Shown: positions 27,573 through 36,909, counted from the stretch's first letter. The stretch: DNA of 64,000 nucleotides from Wenzhouxiangella sp. 15190 (GCF_003417465.1 NZ_QVMV01000030.1:1-64000), one strand, 5' to 3'. Notes: a model not told the origin generated them from the sequence alone. Numbers and translations: made by a program.

Positions 27573-29402
27573 ATGCTCAAGAAGTTTCTCAAGTGGGGCA
27601 GCGTCAGCCTTGCCGTGCTGATACTCGCGGGCAGCCTGCTGTTCGTCAATTTCTGGTATTTCAAGCCACTGTCGATCGACTGGTTCTACTCGCGGGCCTT
27701 CCTGAAGTTCAGCCTGCAGCAGCCGGAGATGCTGACCTCGCTACGGATTCTCGACCAGTTCGGGATTCGCGGTCACAACGCGGAGCTCAGCGACGCCTCC
27801 CCCGAAGCGAACGAGGAGATACTGGCCTACTGGCGCGAGCAGTACGAAACCTTCAAGCGCTATGACCGCTCCGACTACGAGGGCCAGGACCTGCTTTCCT
27901 ACGACGTGTTCGACTTCTTCATGTCGAACCAGCTCGCCGAAGCCGACCGCTGGCGCTTCCACAACTTTCCGGTCAACCAGATGTTCGGCGTGCAGAGCAC
28001 CCTTCCCGACTTCATGGTTCAGCAGCACGTGGTCGAGGACGAGCTGGGTGCCGAGCACTACATCGCCCGCCTGAATGAATTCGACGAGAAATTCGACGGG
28101 GTGCTGGAAGGGCTCCGGGTTCGCGAAGAACGCGGCATTCTTCCGCCTTCGTTCGCAGTGACCAAGGTCATCGACCAGATCGAGGGGTTTCTCGACAGCG
28201 CGCCGGATGAGCACATGCTGGTGGTGGAATTCGACGAGAAGATGGAAAGCATCGACAAGTCGGAGTTGCCGACCGACCGCCGCGAGGAATTGCGTGAGCA
28301 AGCCGTAACGGCCGTGGCGCAGTCGGTCTATCCCGCCTACGAGGACCTGCTGGCCTACCTGCGCGAGCTCGAACCGAAGGCGACGAGCAACGGCGGCGTG
28401 TGGCGCCTGCCCGACGGCGAGGCCTTCTACAAGCAGGCGATCCGGCAACACACGACCACCGAGATGAGCGCCGGGGAAATCCACGACATCGGCCTCGCGG
28501 AGGTCGAGCGCATCGGCCGCGAGATGGACGCCATCCTGCGCGCCGAAGGCCTGACCGAGGGCACCATCGGCGAACGCGTTCAGCGGCTGTCCGAGCGTCC
28601 GGACCAGCTCTATCCCGACACCGACGAAGGCCGTGAACAGATTCTGGCCGAATACCAGAAGATCCTAGACGAGATCGACCCGGCCATGGACGAGTATTTC
28701 AATCTGCGGCCCGAAACCGGCGTGCAGGTCAAGCGCGTGCCCGAGTTCGCCGAGGAGACCTCGGCCGGTGCCTACTACCAGCGCCCCTCGATGGACGGCA
28801 AGCGCCAGGGCACTTTCTTTGCCAATCTGCGTGACGTCTCCGAGGTACCGAAATTCGGCATGCGCACCCTCGCCTACCACGAAGGGATTCCGGGCCATCA
28901 CTTCCAGATCGCCATTACCCAGCAGCTCGACGACATTCCGATGTTCCGGCGGCTGGTGCCCTTTACCGCGTATTCGGAAGGCTGGGCGCTTTACGCAGAA
29001 CAGCTGGCCCGGGAGATCGGCTTTCAGGACGATCCGCTCGACAATCTCGGGCGCCTGCAGGCCGAAATGTTCCGCGCCGTTCGCCTGGTGGTCGACACCG
29101 GCCTGCACCACAAGCGCTGGACAAGGGAGGAAGCCATCGACTACATGCTGGCTAATACCGGCATGGGCGAAGGCGAGGTCGAGGCCGAGATCGAGCGCTA
29201 CCTCGTCATGCCCGGCCAGGCACTGGCCTACAAGGTGGGCATGATGAAGATTCTCGAACTGCGCGAGCGCGCCCGGCGCGAACTCGGCGACGACTTCAGC
29301 CTGCCGGAATTCCACGACCAGATTCTGGGCCACGGGGCGCTGCCGCTGACGCTGCTCGAAGAGGTCGTCGACAAGTGGATCGAGGAAGAGCGTAGCGTCT
29401 GA
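27573..29402 (+). CDS. DUF885-family membrane-anchored putative metallopeptidase
   Basis: A 609-residue protein starting with a single N-terminal hydrophobic segment (VSLAVLILAGSLLFVNFWYF), so it is anchored or secreted into the periplasm. The C-terminal half holds the family hallmark LAYHEGIPGHHFQIAI near residue 435 and then FTAYSEGWALYAEQLA near 465. These give two His and two Glu suited to a zinc site, like gluzincin peptidases. Substrates of DUF885 proteins are mostly unknown. The full family length is present and no defect is seen. Confidence 0.88.
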   Translation: MLKKFLKWGSVSLAVLILAGSLLFVNFWYFKPLSIDWFYSRAFLKFSLQQPEMLTSLRILDQFGIRGHNAELSDASPEANEEILAYWREQYETFKRYDRSDYEGQDLLSYDVFDFFMSNQLAEADRWRFHNFPVNQMFGVQSTLPDFMVQQHVVEDELGAEHYIARLNEFDEKFDGVLEGLRVREERGILPPSFAVTKVIDQIEGFLDSAPDEHMLVVEFDEKMESIDKSELPTDRREELREQAVTAVAQSVYPAYEDLLAYLRELEPKATSNGGVWRLPDGEAFYKQAIRQHTTTEMSAGEIHDIGLAEVERIGREMDAILRAEGLTEGTIGERVQRLSERPDQLYPDTDEGREQILAEYQKILDEIDPAMDEYFNLRPETGVQVKRVPEFAEETSAGAYYQRPSMDGKRQGTFFANLRDVSEVPKFGMRTLAYHEGIPGHHFQIAITQQLDDIPMFRRLVPFTAYSEGWALYAEQLAREIGFQDDPLDNLGRLQAEMFRAVRLVVDTGLHHKRWTREEAIDYMLANTGMGEGEVEAEIERYLVMPGQALAYKVGMMKILELRERARRELGDDFSLPEFHDQILGHGALPLTLLEEVVDKWIEEERSV

Positions 29403-29530
29403 TCATGCTACGGCAACCGCGCCGGACTCCGGGGCGGCTGCCGTTCTGTCGTTGATTGCTCGCAGGCTCGAACTGGCAACACCTGCTTCAGGCGGCTACG
29501 ATGGACGGGTCTCATTCAAGGACGCACCTC

Positions 29531-29809
29531 ATGCCGGCCGGAACGACCAAGACGCTGCTGATTGTCGCCGCTGCACTGCTGGCCTCGGCATGTGCGACCT
29601 CGTCACCCTCCGGGCCGCAGTTCGCACAGGACGCACCCTGGTGGGAAAAGTCCGGTCCGTGCCGGATCTGGGTTCCCGTCGAACCGCAACCCGGCCGAAC
29701 ACCGGCCTGGGATGCCGGACCCTCGACGCCCCGGATGTCCAACACCGGCGACTGCCGGGCCCTGCAGGCCGCCCTGCCCGATGGCGCCGTTCTGATCGGG
29801 TCGCCCTGA
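29531..29809 (+). CDS. Small lipoprotein of unknown function
   Basis: A 92-residue protein with signal peptide and lipobox (LLIVAAALLASAC, Cys near residue 20). The mature part of about 70 residues is Pro- and Trp-containing with two further Cys (SGPCRIW and TGDCRAL) that could form a disulfide. The ATG at 29531 directly starts the signal peptide; the longer open frame upstream adds no plausible sequence. I do not recognise a family. Confidence 0.65.
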   Translation: MPAGTTKTLLIVAAALLASACATSSPSGPQFAQDAPWWEKSGPCRIWVPVEPQPGRTPAWDAGPSTPRMSNTGDCRALQAALPDGAVLIGSP

Positions 29810-29942
29810 ACGAACGGTCTGGCAACAGCGGCCTGCGCGGGTTCAGTCGATCAGGTCGATCTGGAATGATTCCGTGTTGTCCTGAAGACCGAATTGGGCA
29901 CCGGGAAAGCTGTAAGTAGCATCTTCGCCGTAGAATCGCACC

Positions 29943-31382
29943 ATGCCCGATCTTCAAATCATCGTACTGATCGTCTATTTCATCGCGATCTTCGGGGTGG
30001 GTGTCTACGCAAGCCGCTTTGTAGGCAACACCACGGACTTCCTTCTGGCCGGACGCCGCCTGGGACTTGTGCTTGCCACTGCCACGCTTTGCGCAACGCA
30101 CTTCGGTGGCGGCTTCGTGATGGGTTCCGGGGAATGGGGGTTCCAGTACGGCCTGACGGGCATCGCCTACGCCGCCGGTGTCGGACTTTCACTGGTGGCG
30201 CTCGGCCTGGTCGCCGCCCGCCGGATGCGACGCCTGGCGATGTTCACCGTGCCTGACTATCTCGCACTGCGCTATCGCAACGAAGTGGTTCGCATACTGG
30301 GGGCACTGCTGTCGCTGGTCGCCATAATCGGCATCATCGGTGCCCAGGTATGGGCAGCACAGGGGGCACTGTCCATTGTCGGCCTTGATCCGACCTGGGC
30401 GGCAATTGCTGCTACCGGGCTGTTCATCGTCTACACGGCCATGTCGGGCCTTTGGGGTGTGACTTTGACCGATGCGGTTCAACTGGGGATCGTATTCATC
30501 GGCGTGCCGGTTGCGGCATTCATGGCCTTGGGAGAAGCGGGTGGGATCGTCGGTATGCGCACCGGCATCGAGGGGCTGGAGGTTGCGATTTCCCGTGATG
30601 CCTACTTCAGCCCGTTGGGTGCCGGCCTGGGCCTGGTACTGGCCGCCATCGTGCCGACCATGATGTATACGCTGATCGGACAGGACTTCTACCAGCGGCT
30701 GTTCGCTGCCCGCGACGAAAACACTGCTCGGCGCGCGGCGATTCTGGCCGGGTTGTTGCTGGTGCTGTTTGCCGTCTTTCCCGTCATCACCGGCATGGCC
30801 GCCCGGGCGCTGTTCGGTGGCGAAATCGAGGCTGCACAGGCCATTCCGAAGCTGATCGCCGAAGTTCTGCCATCAGCGGCTGCCGCCATTGTTATCGCCG
30901 CCATCATCGGTGCCATCATGTCGACCGCCGATTCCCTGCTGGTGGCCGGTAGCGCGCATGTCACCAATGATCTCTACGCCCGGCTCATCAAGCCCGACGT
31001 CGACATCGACGGCCGGCAGTTGCTGTTGATCTCGCGTGGGGTGACGGTGGTCATCGGCGTGCTGGCGCTGTGGATGGCGCTGGCCTTCGAGGCCATCATC
31101 GATTTGCTCTTGATGTCCTACACGCTCTATGCAGCCGGTGTTTTTGTCCCGGTCGTGCTCGGGCTGTATTGGCAACGGGGCAACGCTGCCGGGGCGATCG
31201 CTGCCATCCTGGGGGGATCGGGCGTCGGCGTGGCCGGCGAGCTCGGCTGGTTCGAGTTCGCCGGCCTACCGCTGATCGGCGGCTTTCCGGTCATCGTCAT
31301 CGGCGCTCTGGCCTCGCTCGTGCTGCACGTGACCGTTTCATTACTGACACCGCCGCGCGAGCGGCATCCAGCGCTGGAATGA
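29943..31382 (+). CDS. Sodium:solute symporter (SSS) family transporter
   Basis: A 479-residue inner-membrane protein with about 13 helices. It has the SSS family signs: TTDFLLAGRRLGLVL after the first helix, ATHFGGGFVMGSGEWG, and the Na+-site region IIGAIMSTADSLLVAGSAHVTNDLY near residue 330. It resembles the PutP/PanF branch, but the substrate is not evident; proline, pantothenate and carboxylates are all possible. No operon partner is present. Downstream lies a gene-free stretch with structured repeats before the tRNA operon. Confidence 0.9.
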   Translation: MPDLQIIVLIVYFIAIFGVGVYASRFVGNTTDFLLAGRRLGLVLATATLCATHFGGGFVMGSGEWGFQYGLTGIAYAAGVGLSLVALGLVAARRMRRLAMFTVPDYLALRYRNEVVRILGALLSLVAIIGIIGAQVWAAQGALSIVGLDPTWAAIAATGLFIVYTAMSGLWGVTLTDAVQLGIVFIGVPVAAFMALGEAGGIVGMRTGIEGLEVAISRDAYFSPLGAGLGLVLAAIVPTMMYTLIGQDFYQRLFAARDENTARRAAILAGLLLVLFAVFPVITGMAARALFGGEIEAAQAIPKLIAEVLPSAAAAIVIAAIIGAIMSTADSLLVAGSAHVTNDLYARLIKPDVDIDGRQLLLISRGVTVVIGVLALWMALAFEAIIDLLLMSYTLYAAGVFVPVVLGLYWQRGNAAGAIAAILGGSGVGVAGELGWFEFAGLPLIGGFPVIVIGALASLVLHVTVSLLTPPRERHPALE

Positions 31383-31507
31383 CCGGTACACATCGAGTCG
31401 GCGCACGGTGTCATGCAGATGTCGAGCGGCATCAAGTTCAAGCGCATCGGCCTATTGCTGCTGATGGCGGTCGGCTATGTGGTTGTCGCCGCCTTGAGCG
31501 GCCGCCA

Positions 31508-31771
31508 GCCGTCACGGGGATGGCTGAAATGCTTCGCATTTCAGCGAGCTCGGGCCGCTTTGCGGCCCTCGGTTCGAACCCTGAGGGGGTGGCGTCGAAA
31601 AGCCGGCTCGGAGGGTTTCGAGACTGAATTCTGTGTGTGGGGTTCATCGTGGCCACGGCCACCCGCCGCATTGAGCGGCGTGTGGCCGTCACGGGGATGG
31701 CTGAAATGCGAAGCATTTCAGCGAGCTCGGGCCACTTTCGTGGCCCTCGGTTCGAACCCTAAGGGGGTGGC
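31508..31771. repeat. Two direct copies of a structured element with covarying stems
   Basis: Copy 1 (31508-31593) and copy 2 (31685-31771) share about 85 bases. Each folds into three hairpins: CTGAAATGC/GCATTTCAG, GGGCCRC/GYGGCCC and a T-arm-like GGTTCGAACC inside CCCTC/GAGGG-type flanks. The first loop is TTC in one copy and GAA in the other. The second stem changes GC to AC with the matching GT on the other side, so pairing is kept. No convincing gene lies in 31383-31849; between the copies and after the second copy the sequence is unremarkable apart from tRNA-like fragments. Confidence 0.75.
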
Positions 31772-31849
31772 CGAGGGGATACAGGCTTCGAATTGGCTAA
31801 CGAGCTATTCGAAGTCTTATAGCTTCGAGGAAGTGGGTTCGATCCCATA

Positions 31850-31910
31850 GTGGGGGCGTCAAATAAAAAAGGCCCGCTCAAGGCGGGCCTTTTCTATTTG
31901 GCGTCCCCAC
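31850..31910. repeat. 28-bp inverted repeat copying the 3' end and terminator of tRNA-Glu
   Basis: The left arm 31850-31877 matches the reverse complement of the right arm 31883-31910 at about 25 of 28 positions. The right arm comprises the terminator and the last bases of tRNA-Glu, including the CCA. The left arm therefore looks like a second, plus-strand tRNA-Glu 3' end (GTGGGGGCGTCA) with its terminator, preceded by a T-arm-like GTGGGTTCGATCCCAT. No complete second tRNA can be folded. Confidence 0.7.
31865..31895 (-). terminator. Terminator of the tRNA-Ala/tRNA-Glu operon (bidirectional)
   Basis: AGGCCCGC (31870-31877) pairs with GCGGGCCT (31883-31890) around a five-base loop. On the minus strand it is followed by six Ts directly after the stem, four bases after tRNA-Glu. 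T-runs on both sides allow use from either direction. Confidence 0.9.
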
Positions 31911-31974
31911 GGGGATTCGAACCCCGGTCGCTGCCGTGAAAGGGCAGTGTCCTAGGCCTCTAGACGATGGGGAC
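31899..31974 (-). tRNA. tRNA-Glu (anticodon TTC)
   Basis: A 76-base cloverleaf with encoded CCA. The acceptor GTCCCCA pairs with the 3' GGGGAC end, the anticodon loop reads CCCTTTCACGG with TTC, and the T-arm is CGGGGTTCGAATCCCCG. It is almost identical to E. coli tRNA-Glu. It is second in a two-tRNA operon. Confidence 0.97.
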
Positions 31975-32010
31975 TGAAAACGTCTTCGGAGATGCTTTCA
32001 GAAACCTTAT

Positions 32011-32086
<76 letters not shown>

Positions 32087-32100
32087 ACAACAAGCCGGGC

Positions 32101-32129
32101 ATTCTAGTCGAGGGTATGGGGGCTGTCAA
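32101..32129 (-). promoter_or_regulatory. Strong sigma70 promoter of the tRNA operon
   Basis: On the minus strand TTGACA (32129-32124) is spaced 17 bases from TAGAAT (32106-32101). A GC-rich discriminator (GCCCGGC) follows, typical of stable-RNA promoters under stringent control. Confidence 0.9.
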
Positions 32130-32145
32130 ACCCTTTTTGGCCGTT

Positions 32146-32883
32146 TCAGTCGGACTCCAGTACCAGTTCGGAAAAATCCAGCAGTCCGGCCGGTCGATCG
32201 ATGATTCGGCTCGCTGCAAGCAGCGCGCCGCGGGCGAAAACACGCCGATCGCTGGATCGGTGCGTCAATTCGAGACGTTCACCCTCGGCCAGGAAATAGA
32301 CGGTATGCTCGCCGGCGACATCGCCACCGCGAATGGCCTGGAAGCCGATTTCACCCGCGGGACGCGCCTGGCGGCGCTGGCTGCGATCATGCACGGCCCG
32401 GTCACTCAGTTCCTGACCGCGTGCACGGGCCACGGTTTCGCCGAGCCACAGTGCCGTGCCGGATGGCGCATCGAGCTTGCGCCGATGGTGAGCCTCTAGA
32501 ATCTCGATATCGAAGTCTTCCCCCAGCGCTTGGGCCGATTGCCGGGCCAGCCTGACGAGGAGATTGACGCCGACGCTGAAGTTCGCGGCCTGGCAGATGG
32601 CGATGTGTTCGGCAATTTCGCGCAGTTCGTGCTGTAGCGGCTCGCCCAGGGCCGTGGTGCCGGTCACCAGCGGTATGCGTCGGCGGGCAGCGAAATGCGC
32701 GACGCGCTCGAGCAAGTCGGGATGGGAAAAATCCACGATGACGTCGGCTTGGACGTCCGGCTCGAAGAATTGCTGGCTGGTCGCCTCGCCGGCCAGGACG
32801 AACCGGTCATCGGACTCGATGACTTCGATGATGGCGCGGCCCACCGCGCCGGAGGCGCCGCTGACGAGAACTTGCAGGCTCAT
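32146..32883 (-). CDS. dapB: 4-hydroxy-tetrahydrodipicolinate reductase
   Basis: NAD(P)H-dependent step of lysine and diaminopimelate synthesis in the cytoplasm. The protein has 245 residues. The Rossmann motif GASGAVGRAI is at residues 9-18, GTTALG near residue 80, and the catalytic and substrate-binding segment EAHHRRKLDAPSGTAL near residue 135. It lies downstream of dnaJ on the same strand with a 91-base gap that holds a hairpin repeat (32923-32967), so cotranscription is possible but not assured. The tRNA promoter starts 17 bases after its stop codon. Confidence 0.96.
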   Translation of the reverse strand: MSLQVLVSGASGAVGRAIIEVIESDDRFVLAGEATSQQFFEPDVQADVIVDFSHPDLLERVAHFAARRRIPLVTGTTALGEPLQHELREIAEHIAICQAANFSVGVNLLVRLARQSAQALGEDFDIEILEAHHRRKLDAPSGTALWLGETVARARGQELSDRAVHDRSQRRQARPAGEIGFQAIRGGDVAGEHTVYFLAEGERLELTHRSSDRRVFARGALLAASRIIDRPAGLLDFSELVLESD

Positions 32884-32922
32884 GCTGGAAGCTTACCGCA
32901 TTCGACGCCGGTGGTTCAGGTA

Positions 32923-32967
32923 GGTGCGAGATCCCGGCTCGCAGCTTGCGCAACGGCCGGGATGACA
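32923..32967. repeat. Single variant hairpin repeat between dnaJ and dapB
   Basis: GTGCGAGATCCCGGC...GCCGGGATGACAG is a sequence variant of the 2-kb repeat family (ATCCCGG in place of GTCCCGG). The outer stem is intact and the apical part (TCGCAGCTTGCGCAAC) is less regular. It lies in the only gap between dnaJ and dapB and could act as an mRNA-stabilising or attenuating stem. Confidence 0.65.
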
Positions 32968-32974
32968 GGTCCGA

Positions 32975-34105
32975 TCAAAAGCCCATGCGGTCGAAGAAGC
33001 TCTTGACCCTGTCGGTCCAGCCCGACGACTGCGGACTCTGTTCGGGCTGGTCGTCGAGCGTGTCCTGGAGCTGCTTGAGGAGGTCTTTCTGCTCACGCGA
33101 AAGATTGACCGGTGTTTCGACCTCGACCCGGCACAGCAGGTCACCGGACGTCCGTGATCGAACCGACTGCACGCCTTTGCCGCGAATGCGAAAGACCTTG
33201 CCGGACTGCGTCTCGGCCGGAATCTTGAGCATCACCGATCCGTCCAGGGTGGGCACCTTCATCTGCCCGCCCAGTGCCGCAGTGGTAATGCTGATCGGCA
33301 CCTCGCAGAACAGGTCGTCGCCGTCGCGCTGGAACAGCGGGTGCGGACGTACCTGTACGTCCACGTAGAGATCACCGGCGCCGCCACCCTGGGCGCCGGC
33401 GCCGCCTTCACCGCTCAAGCGAATACGGTCGCCGGTGTCGACACCGGCCGGAATGCGAATCTGCAGGGTCTTGGTCTCGCGCACCTGGCCGGTTCCACTG
33501 CAGTCACTGCAGGGATCCTTGACGGTGCGACCGCTGCCGCGGCAGGCCGGACAGGTCTGCTGCACGGAGAAAAAGCCCTGCTGCATGCGCACCTGCCCCT
33601 GGCCACCACAGGTCGAACAGACGTTGAGCTGACCGTCCTTCGAGCCGGTACCGTTGCAGGTCTGGCACTCGCCGAGCGTGGGCAGGCTGACTTCCTTTTC
33701 GACGCCGGAGACGGCTTCCTCGAGGTCCAGCTCCAGGGTATAGCGCAGGTCCTGGCCGCGGCGCGACTGGCTCTGGCGCCGGCGCCCGCCGCCGCCGAAG
33801 ATGTCGCCGAAGATGTCGCCGAAGATATCGTTGATGTCGCCGAAGCCGCCCTGGGGGCCGGCGCCGCCGCCACCCATACCGCCGTTGACGCCGGCATGAC
33901 CGAAACGGTCGTAGGCCGCACGCTTCTGCTCGTCCTTGAGCACGTCGTGCGCTTCGCGGACTTCCTTGAACTTGTTTTCGGCGTCGGGATCGTCCGGATT
34001 GCGGTCCGGATGATACTGGCGCGCCTTTCGGCGATACGCCTTGCGGATCTCGTCGGTCGACGCTTCGCGCGTTACGCCAAGGATGTCGTAGTAGTCAGCG
34101 GACAT
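32975..34105 (-). CDS. dnaJ: Chaperone DnaJ (Hsp40)
   Basis: Co-chaperone that loads clients on DnaK and stimulates its ATPase. The 376 residues run as a J domain (1-70, HPD at 32-34), a Gly/Phe-rich linker, a zinc-binding domain with four CxxCxGxG repeats ([32 protein letters not shown]) and C-terminal client-binding beta domains. This is a complete type I DnaJ. It is odd that no purine-rich Shine-Dalgarno precedes the ATG: the bases before it belong to an array of GTGTTAA/GTGTGAA repeats that can pair with a matching array just after dnaK. Translation from dnaK mRNA is therefore likely to depend on that structure. Confidence 0.97.
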   Translation of the reverse strand: MSADYYDILGVTREASTDEIRKAYRRKARQYHPDRNPDDPDAENKFKEVREAHDVLKDEQKRAAYDRFGHAGVNGGMGGGGAGPQGGFGDINDIFGDIFGDIFGGGGRRRQSQSRRGQDLRYTLELDLEEAVSGVEKEVSLPTLGECQTCNGTGSKDGQLNVCSTCGGQGQVRMQQGFFSVQQTCPACRGSGRTVKDPCSDCSGTGQVRETKTLQIRIPAGVDTGDRIRLSGEGGAGAQGGGAGDLYVDVQVRPHPLFQRDGDDLFCEVPISITTAALGGQMKVPTLDGSVMLKIPAETQSGKVFRIRGKGVQSVRSRTSGDLLCRVEVETPVNLSREQKDLLKQLQDTLDDQPEQSPQSSGWTDRVKSFFDRMGF

Positions 34106-34109
34106 GAAA

Positions 34110-34222
34110 GACAGTGTTAAGTGTTAAGTGTCAAGTGTGAAGTAATGAAGTGCTGAAATGCGAAGGTGAAGAGGGCCGCTGAACCGCCCCCTTCACACTT
34201 CACACTTCACACTTCACACTCA
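34110..34222. repeat. Heptamer arrays in inverted orientation between dnaK and dnaJ
   Basis: The left array 34112-34143 reads GTGTTAA, GTGTTAA, GTGTCAA, GTGTGAA. The right array 34191-34220 is four copies of TTCACAC. They are reverse complements and can form a long imperfect hairpin about 110 bases across. One arm touches the dnaJ start and the other ends seven bases from the dnaK stop. The period is 7 bp. Confidence 0.85.
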
Positions 34223-34226
34223 AGAA

Positions 34227-36164
34227 TCATTTCTTCTCGTCGTCGTCGACTTCGGTGAACTCGGCGTCGACCACTTCCTCGTCTTCGCCGGAGGAAGACT
34301 CGCCGCCCTGTTCACCGGCAGCTTCCGTGCCGCCCTCTTCGGCCTGGGTCTTCTCGGCCGCGGCCTTGTAGAGCTCGGCGCCGGCCTGCTGCAGTTCGTT
34401 GACGGCCGACTCGATGGCCTCCTTGTCGTCGCCCTTCATGGCCTCGTCGACCTTGGCCAGGGCATCCTCGATCTGCTTTTTGGTCGACTCGTCGAGGTTG
34501 TCGCCGTGCTCTTCCAGGCTGGTGCGCGTCGAATGGGCGACGGCGTCGGCGTTGTTGCGCACCGAAACCAGTTCCTGGAACTTCTTGTCTTCCTCGCGGT
34601 GCGCCTCGGCGTCTTGCACCATCTGCTCGATTTCTTCCTCCGACAGACCCGAGCCAGCCTTGACTTCGACCTTCTGCTCGCGGCCGGTCGCCTGGTCCTT
34701 GGCCGAGACGTGCAGGATGCCGTTAGCGTCGATATCGAAGGTGACCTCGATCTGCGGCACACCTCTGGGGGCAGCCGGAATGCCGGTCAGGTCGAAGCGT
34801 GCCAGCGACTTGTTGGCCGATGCCTGCTCGCGCTCGCCCTGCAGGACGTGCACGGTCACCGCGGACTGATTGTCCTCGGCGGTCGAGAACACCTGCGAGG
34901 CACGTGTCGGGATGGTCGTGTTCTTGTCGATCAGCTTGGTGAACACGCCACCGAGGGTTTCAATACCCAGCGACAGCGGTGTGACGTCGAGCAGCAGCAC
35001 GTCCTTGACGTCGCCGGACAGCACGCCGCCCTGAATGGCGGCGCCCACGGCCACGGCCTCGTCGGGATTGACGTCCTTGCGCGGCTCCTTGCCGAAGAAA
35101 TCGGACACGGCCGTCTGCACGGCCGGCATGCGCGTCTGACCACCGACCAGGATGACCTCGTTGATGTCGTCAACCTTCAGGCCGGCGTCGTTGAGCGCCG
35201 TGCGGCAAGGCTCGATGGAGCGCTTGACCAGGTCCTCAACCAGCGCCTCGAGCTTCGAACGCGTCACCTTGATGCTCAGGTGCTTCGGACCCGCCTGGTC
35301 GGCCGTGATATACGGCAGGTTGACTTCGGTCTGCTGGGCAGACGACAGTTCGACCTTGGCCCGTTCCGCGGCTTCGCGCAGGCGCTGCAACGCCAACGGA
35401 TCCTTTCGCAGGTCCACACCCTGGTCCTTCTTGAATTCGTCGATCAGGTAGTCCTGCAGGCGGTTGTCGAAATCCTCACCACCGAGGAAGGTATCGCCGT
35501 TGGTGGCCAGCACTTCGAACTGCTGCTCGCCGTCGACATCGGCGATCTCGATGATCGAGATATCGAACGTGCCGCCACCGAGGTCGTAGACGGCAACCTT
35601 GCGATCGGCGCCTTCCTTGTCCAGGCCGTAGGCCAGTGCGGCCGCGGTCGGCTCGTTGATGATGCGCTTGACCTCGAGACCGGCGATCTTGCCGGCGTCC
35701 TTGGTGGCCTGGCGCTGCGAGTCGTTGAAGTAGGCCGGCACGGTAATGACCGCTTCGGTGACTTCCTCGCCCAGGTAGTCCTCGGCGGTCTTCTTCATCT
35801 TCTGCAACACCCGGGCGGAGACTTCCGGCGGCGCCATCTTCTTGTCGCCGACCTGTACCCAGGCATCGCCGTTATCGGCTTCGATGATCTTGAAGCCGAC
35901 CAGATCCTTGTCCTTCTGGACCACGTCTTCCTTGTACTTGCGCCCGATCAGGCGCTTGACCGCGTACAGCGTGCGGTCGGCGTTGGTGACCGCCTGGCGC
36001 TTGGCCGGCTGACCCACCAGCACCTCGTCGTCCTTGGTAAAGGCCACGACCGACGGTGTGGTGCGGTTGCCCTCGGCGTTTTCGATCACGCGCGTCTTGC
36101 CGCCTTCCATGACGGCAACACAGGAATTAGTGGTTCCCAGGTCAATGCCGATAGTCTTACTCAT
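34227..36164 (-). CDS. dnaK: Chaperone DnaK (Hsp70)
   Basis: ATP-dependent folding chaperone of 645 residues. The actin-like ATPase domain opens [18 protein letters not shown], with the phosphate loop [15 protein letters not shown] near residue 195. The linker reads [19 protein letters not shown]. The substrate-binding domain and helical lid end in an acidic tail, [14 protein letters not shown], the usual DnaK C-terminus. It is the middle gene of grpE-dnaK-dnaJ, with its own sigma32-type promoter at 36236-36265 in the 127-base gap after grpE. Confidence 0.98.
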   Translation of the reverse strand: MSKTIGIDLGTTNSCVAVMEGGKTRVIENAEGNRTTPSVVAFTKDDEVLVGQPAKRQAVTNADRTLYAVKRLIGRKYKEDVVQKDKDLVGFKIIEADNGDAWVQVGDKKMAPPEVSARVLQKMKKTAEDYLGEEVTEAVITVPAYFNDSQRQATKDAGKIAGLEVKRIINEPTAAALAYGLDKEGADRKVAVYDLGGGTFDISIIEIADVDGEQQFEVLATNGDTFLGGEDFDNRLQDYLIDEFKKDQGVDLRKDPLALQRLREAAERAKVELSSAQQTEVNLPYITADQAGPKHLSIKVTRSKLEALVEDLVKRSIEPCRTALNDAGLKVDDINEVILVGGQTRMPAVQTAVSDFFGKEPRKDVNPDEAVAVGAAIQGGVLSGDVKDVLLLDVTPLSLGIETLGGVFTKLIDKNTTIPTRASQVFSTAEDNQSAVTVHVLQGEREQASANKSLARFDLTGIPAAPRGVPQIEVTFDIDANGILHVSAKDQATGREQKVEVKAGSGLSEEEIEQMVQDAEAHREEDKKFQELVSVRNNADAVAHSTRTSLEEHGDNLDESTKKQIEDALAKVDEAMKGDDKEAIESAVNELQQAGAELYKAAAEKTQAEEGGTEAAGEQGGESSSGEDEEVVDAEFTEVDDDEKK

Positions 36165-36235
36165 GGTATTTCAATCCTGTTCGATTCGTTTTGAAACTCG
36201 GTTGTACGTAAATGCACTGAAGAATGCTCTAGCCG

Positions 36236-36265
36236 TTTAGTGGGGCCCGGAGACGCTCATTTCAA
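36236..36265 (-). promoter_or_regulatory. Sigma32 (heat-shock) promoter of dnaK
   Basis: On the minus strand TTGAAA (36265-36260) is followed after 14 bases by CCCCACTAAA (36245-36236), close to the sigma32 consensus CTTGAAA-N(13-15)-CCCCATNTA. It lies 72 bases upstream of the dnaK ATG. No CIRCE inverted repeat is seen, in line with the absence of hrcA. Confidence 0.65.
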
Positions 36266-36291
36266 TCGCCGGGGCACGCGCTCGTTCATCA

Positions 36292-36867
36292 TCAAGGCTC
36301 GCTGGCAACGATCACGCGCGCGGCGCGCAACAAGCGATCATTGAGCCGATAGCCTTTCTGCAGCACCATCAGCACGGTGTCGGGCTCGGCGTCCTCGCTG
36401 GGCTGCACGCTCATCGCCTCGTGCCACTGCGGATCGAAGCGTTCACCTTCGGGATTGATGACTTCGAGGCCATGATCTTCCAGCGCCTTGAGCAGCAGCT
36501 TGCGCGTCAACTCCAGGCCTTCGCGCGCAGAGTCGCCTTCCGCGGCGTTCTCCAGCCCCTGCTCCAGGCCGTCGATAACCGGAAGCAGATCGCGCATGAG
36601 CGCCTCGTGCTGGTAACGCCGGGCCCTGTCCATGTCGCGTTCGGCGCGCTTTTGCATGTTGTCCATGTCGGCACGCGTGCGCAGCAGCGCCTCGCGCAGC
36701 TTCTCGACCTCGCGTTCCGGATCACCGTCATCCGCGGATTCGGACTGCGTGGGTTCAGCCTGGGAGGACGCTTCTTCCACGCTGTCGGCGTCGCCGGCCT
36801 CGGCCTGGCTCGCCTGTTCGTCAAACCGCGTCTGCTCGTTATCGGCCGCTTCCTTCTTGTCTCCCAT
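36292..36867 (-). CDS. grpE: Nucleotide exchange factor GrpE
   Basis: Releases ADP from DnaK. The 191-residue protein starts with a disordered acidic segment (to about residue 55), then a long coiled coil (EREVEKLREALLRTRADMDNMQKRAERDMDRARRY is its core region), and ends in the beta-wing domain with LKALEDHGLEVINPEGERFDPQWHEAM. The ATG at 36867 is preferred over an upstream in-frame start because AAGG precedes it and the extension is unlike GrpE. It is the first gene of the chaperone cluster and divergent from recN. Confidence 0.95.
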   Translation of the reverse strand: MGDKKEAADNEQTRFDEQASQAEAGDADSVEEASSQAEPTQSESADDGDPEREVEKLREALLRTRADMDNMQKRAERDMDRARRYQHEALMRDLLPVIDGLEQGLENAAEGDSAREGLELTRKLLLKALEDHGLEVINPEGERFDPQWHEAMSVQPSEDAEPDTVLMVLQKGYRLNDRLLRAARVIVASEP

Positions 36868-36909
36868 ATCGATTCGCCTTGATCGTGAACTTGTTGATCC
36901 TGCGCGCAA

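Noticed and set aside
31413-31850. 145-codon frame with an N-terminal hydrophobic segment after the symporter gene
   Set aside because: Its C-terminal two thirds are translated from the two-copy structured repeat. A short membrane peptide cannot be excluded, but there is no ribosome site or family.
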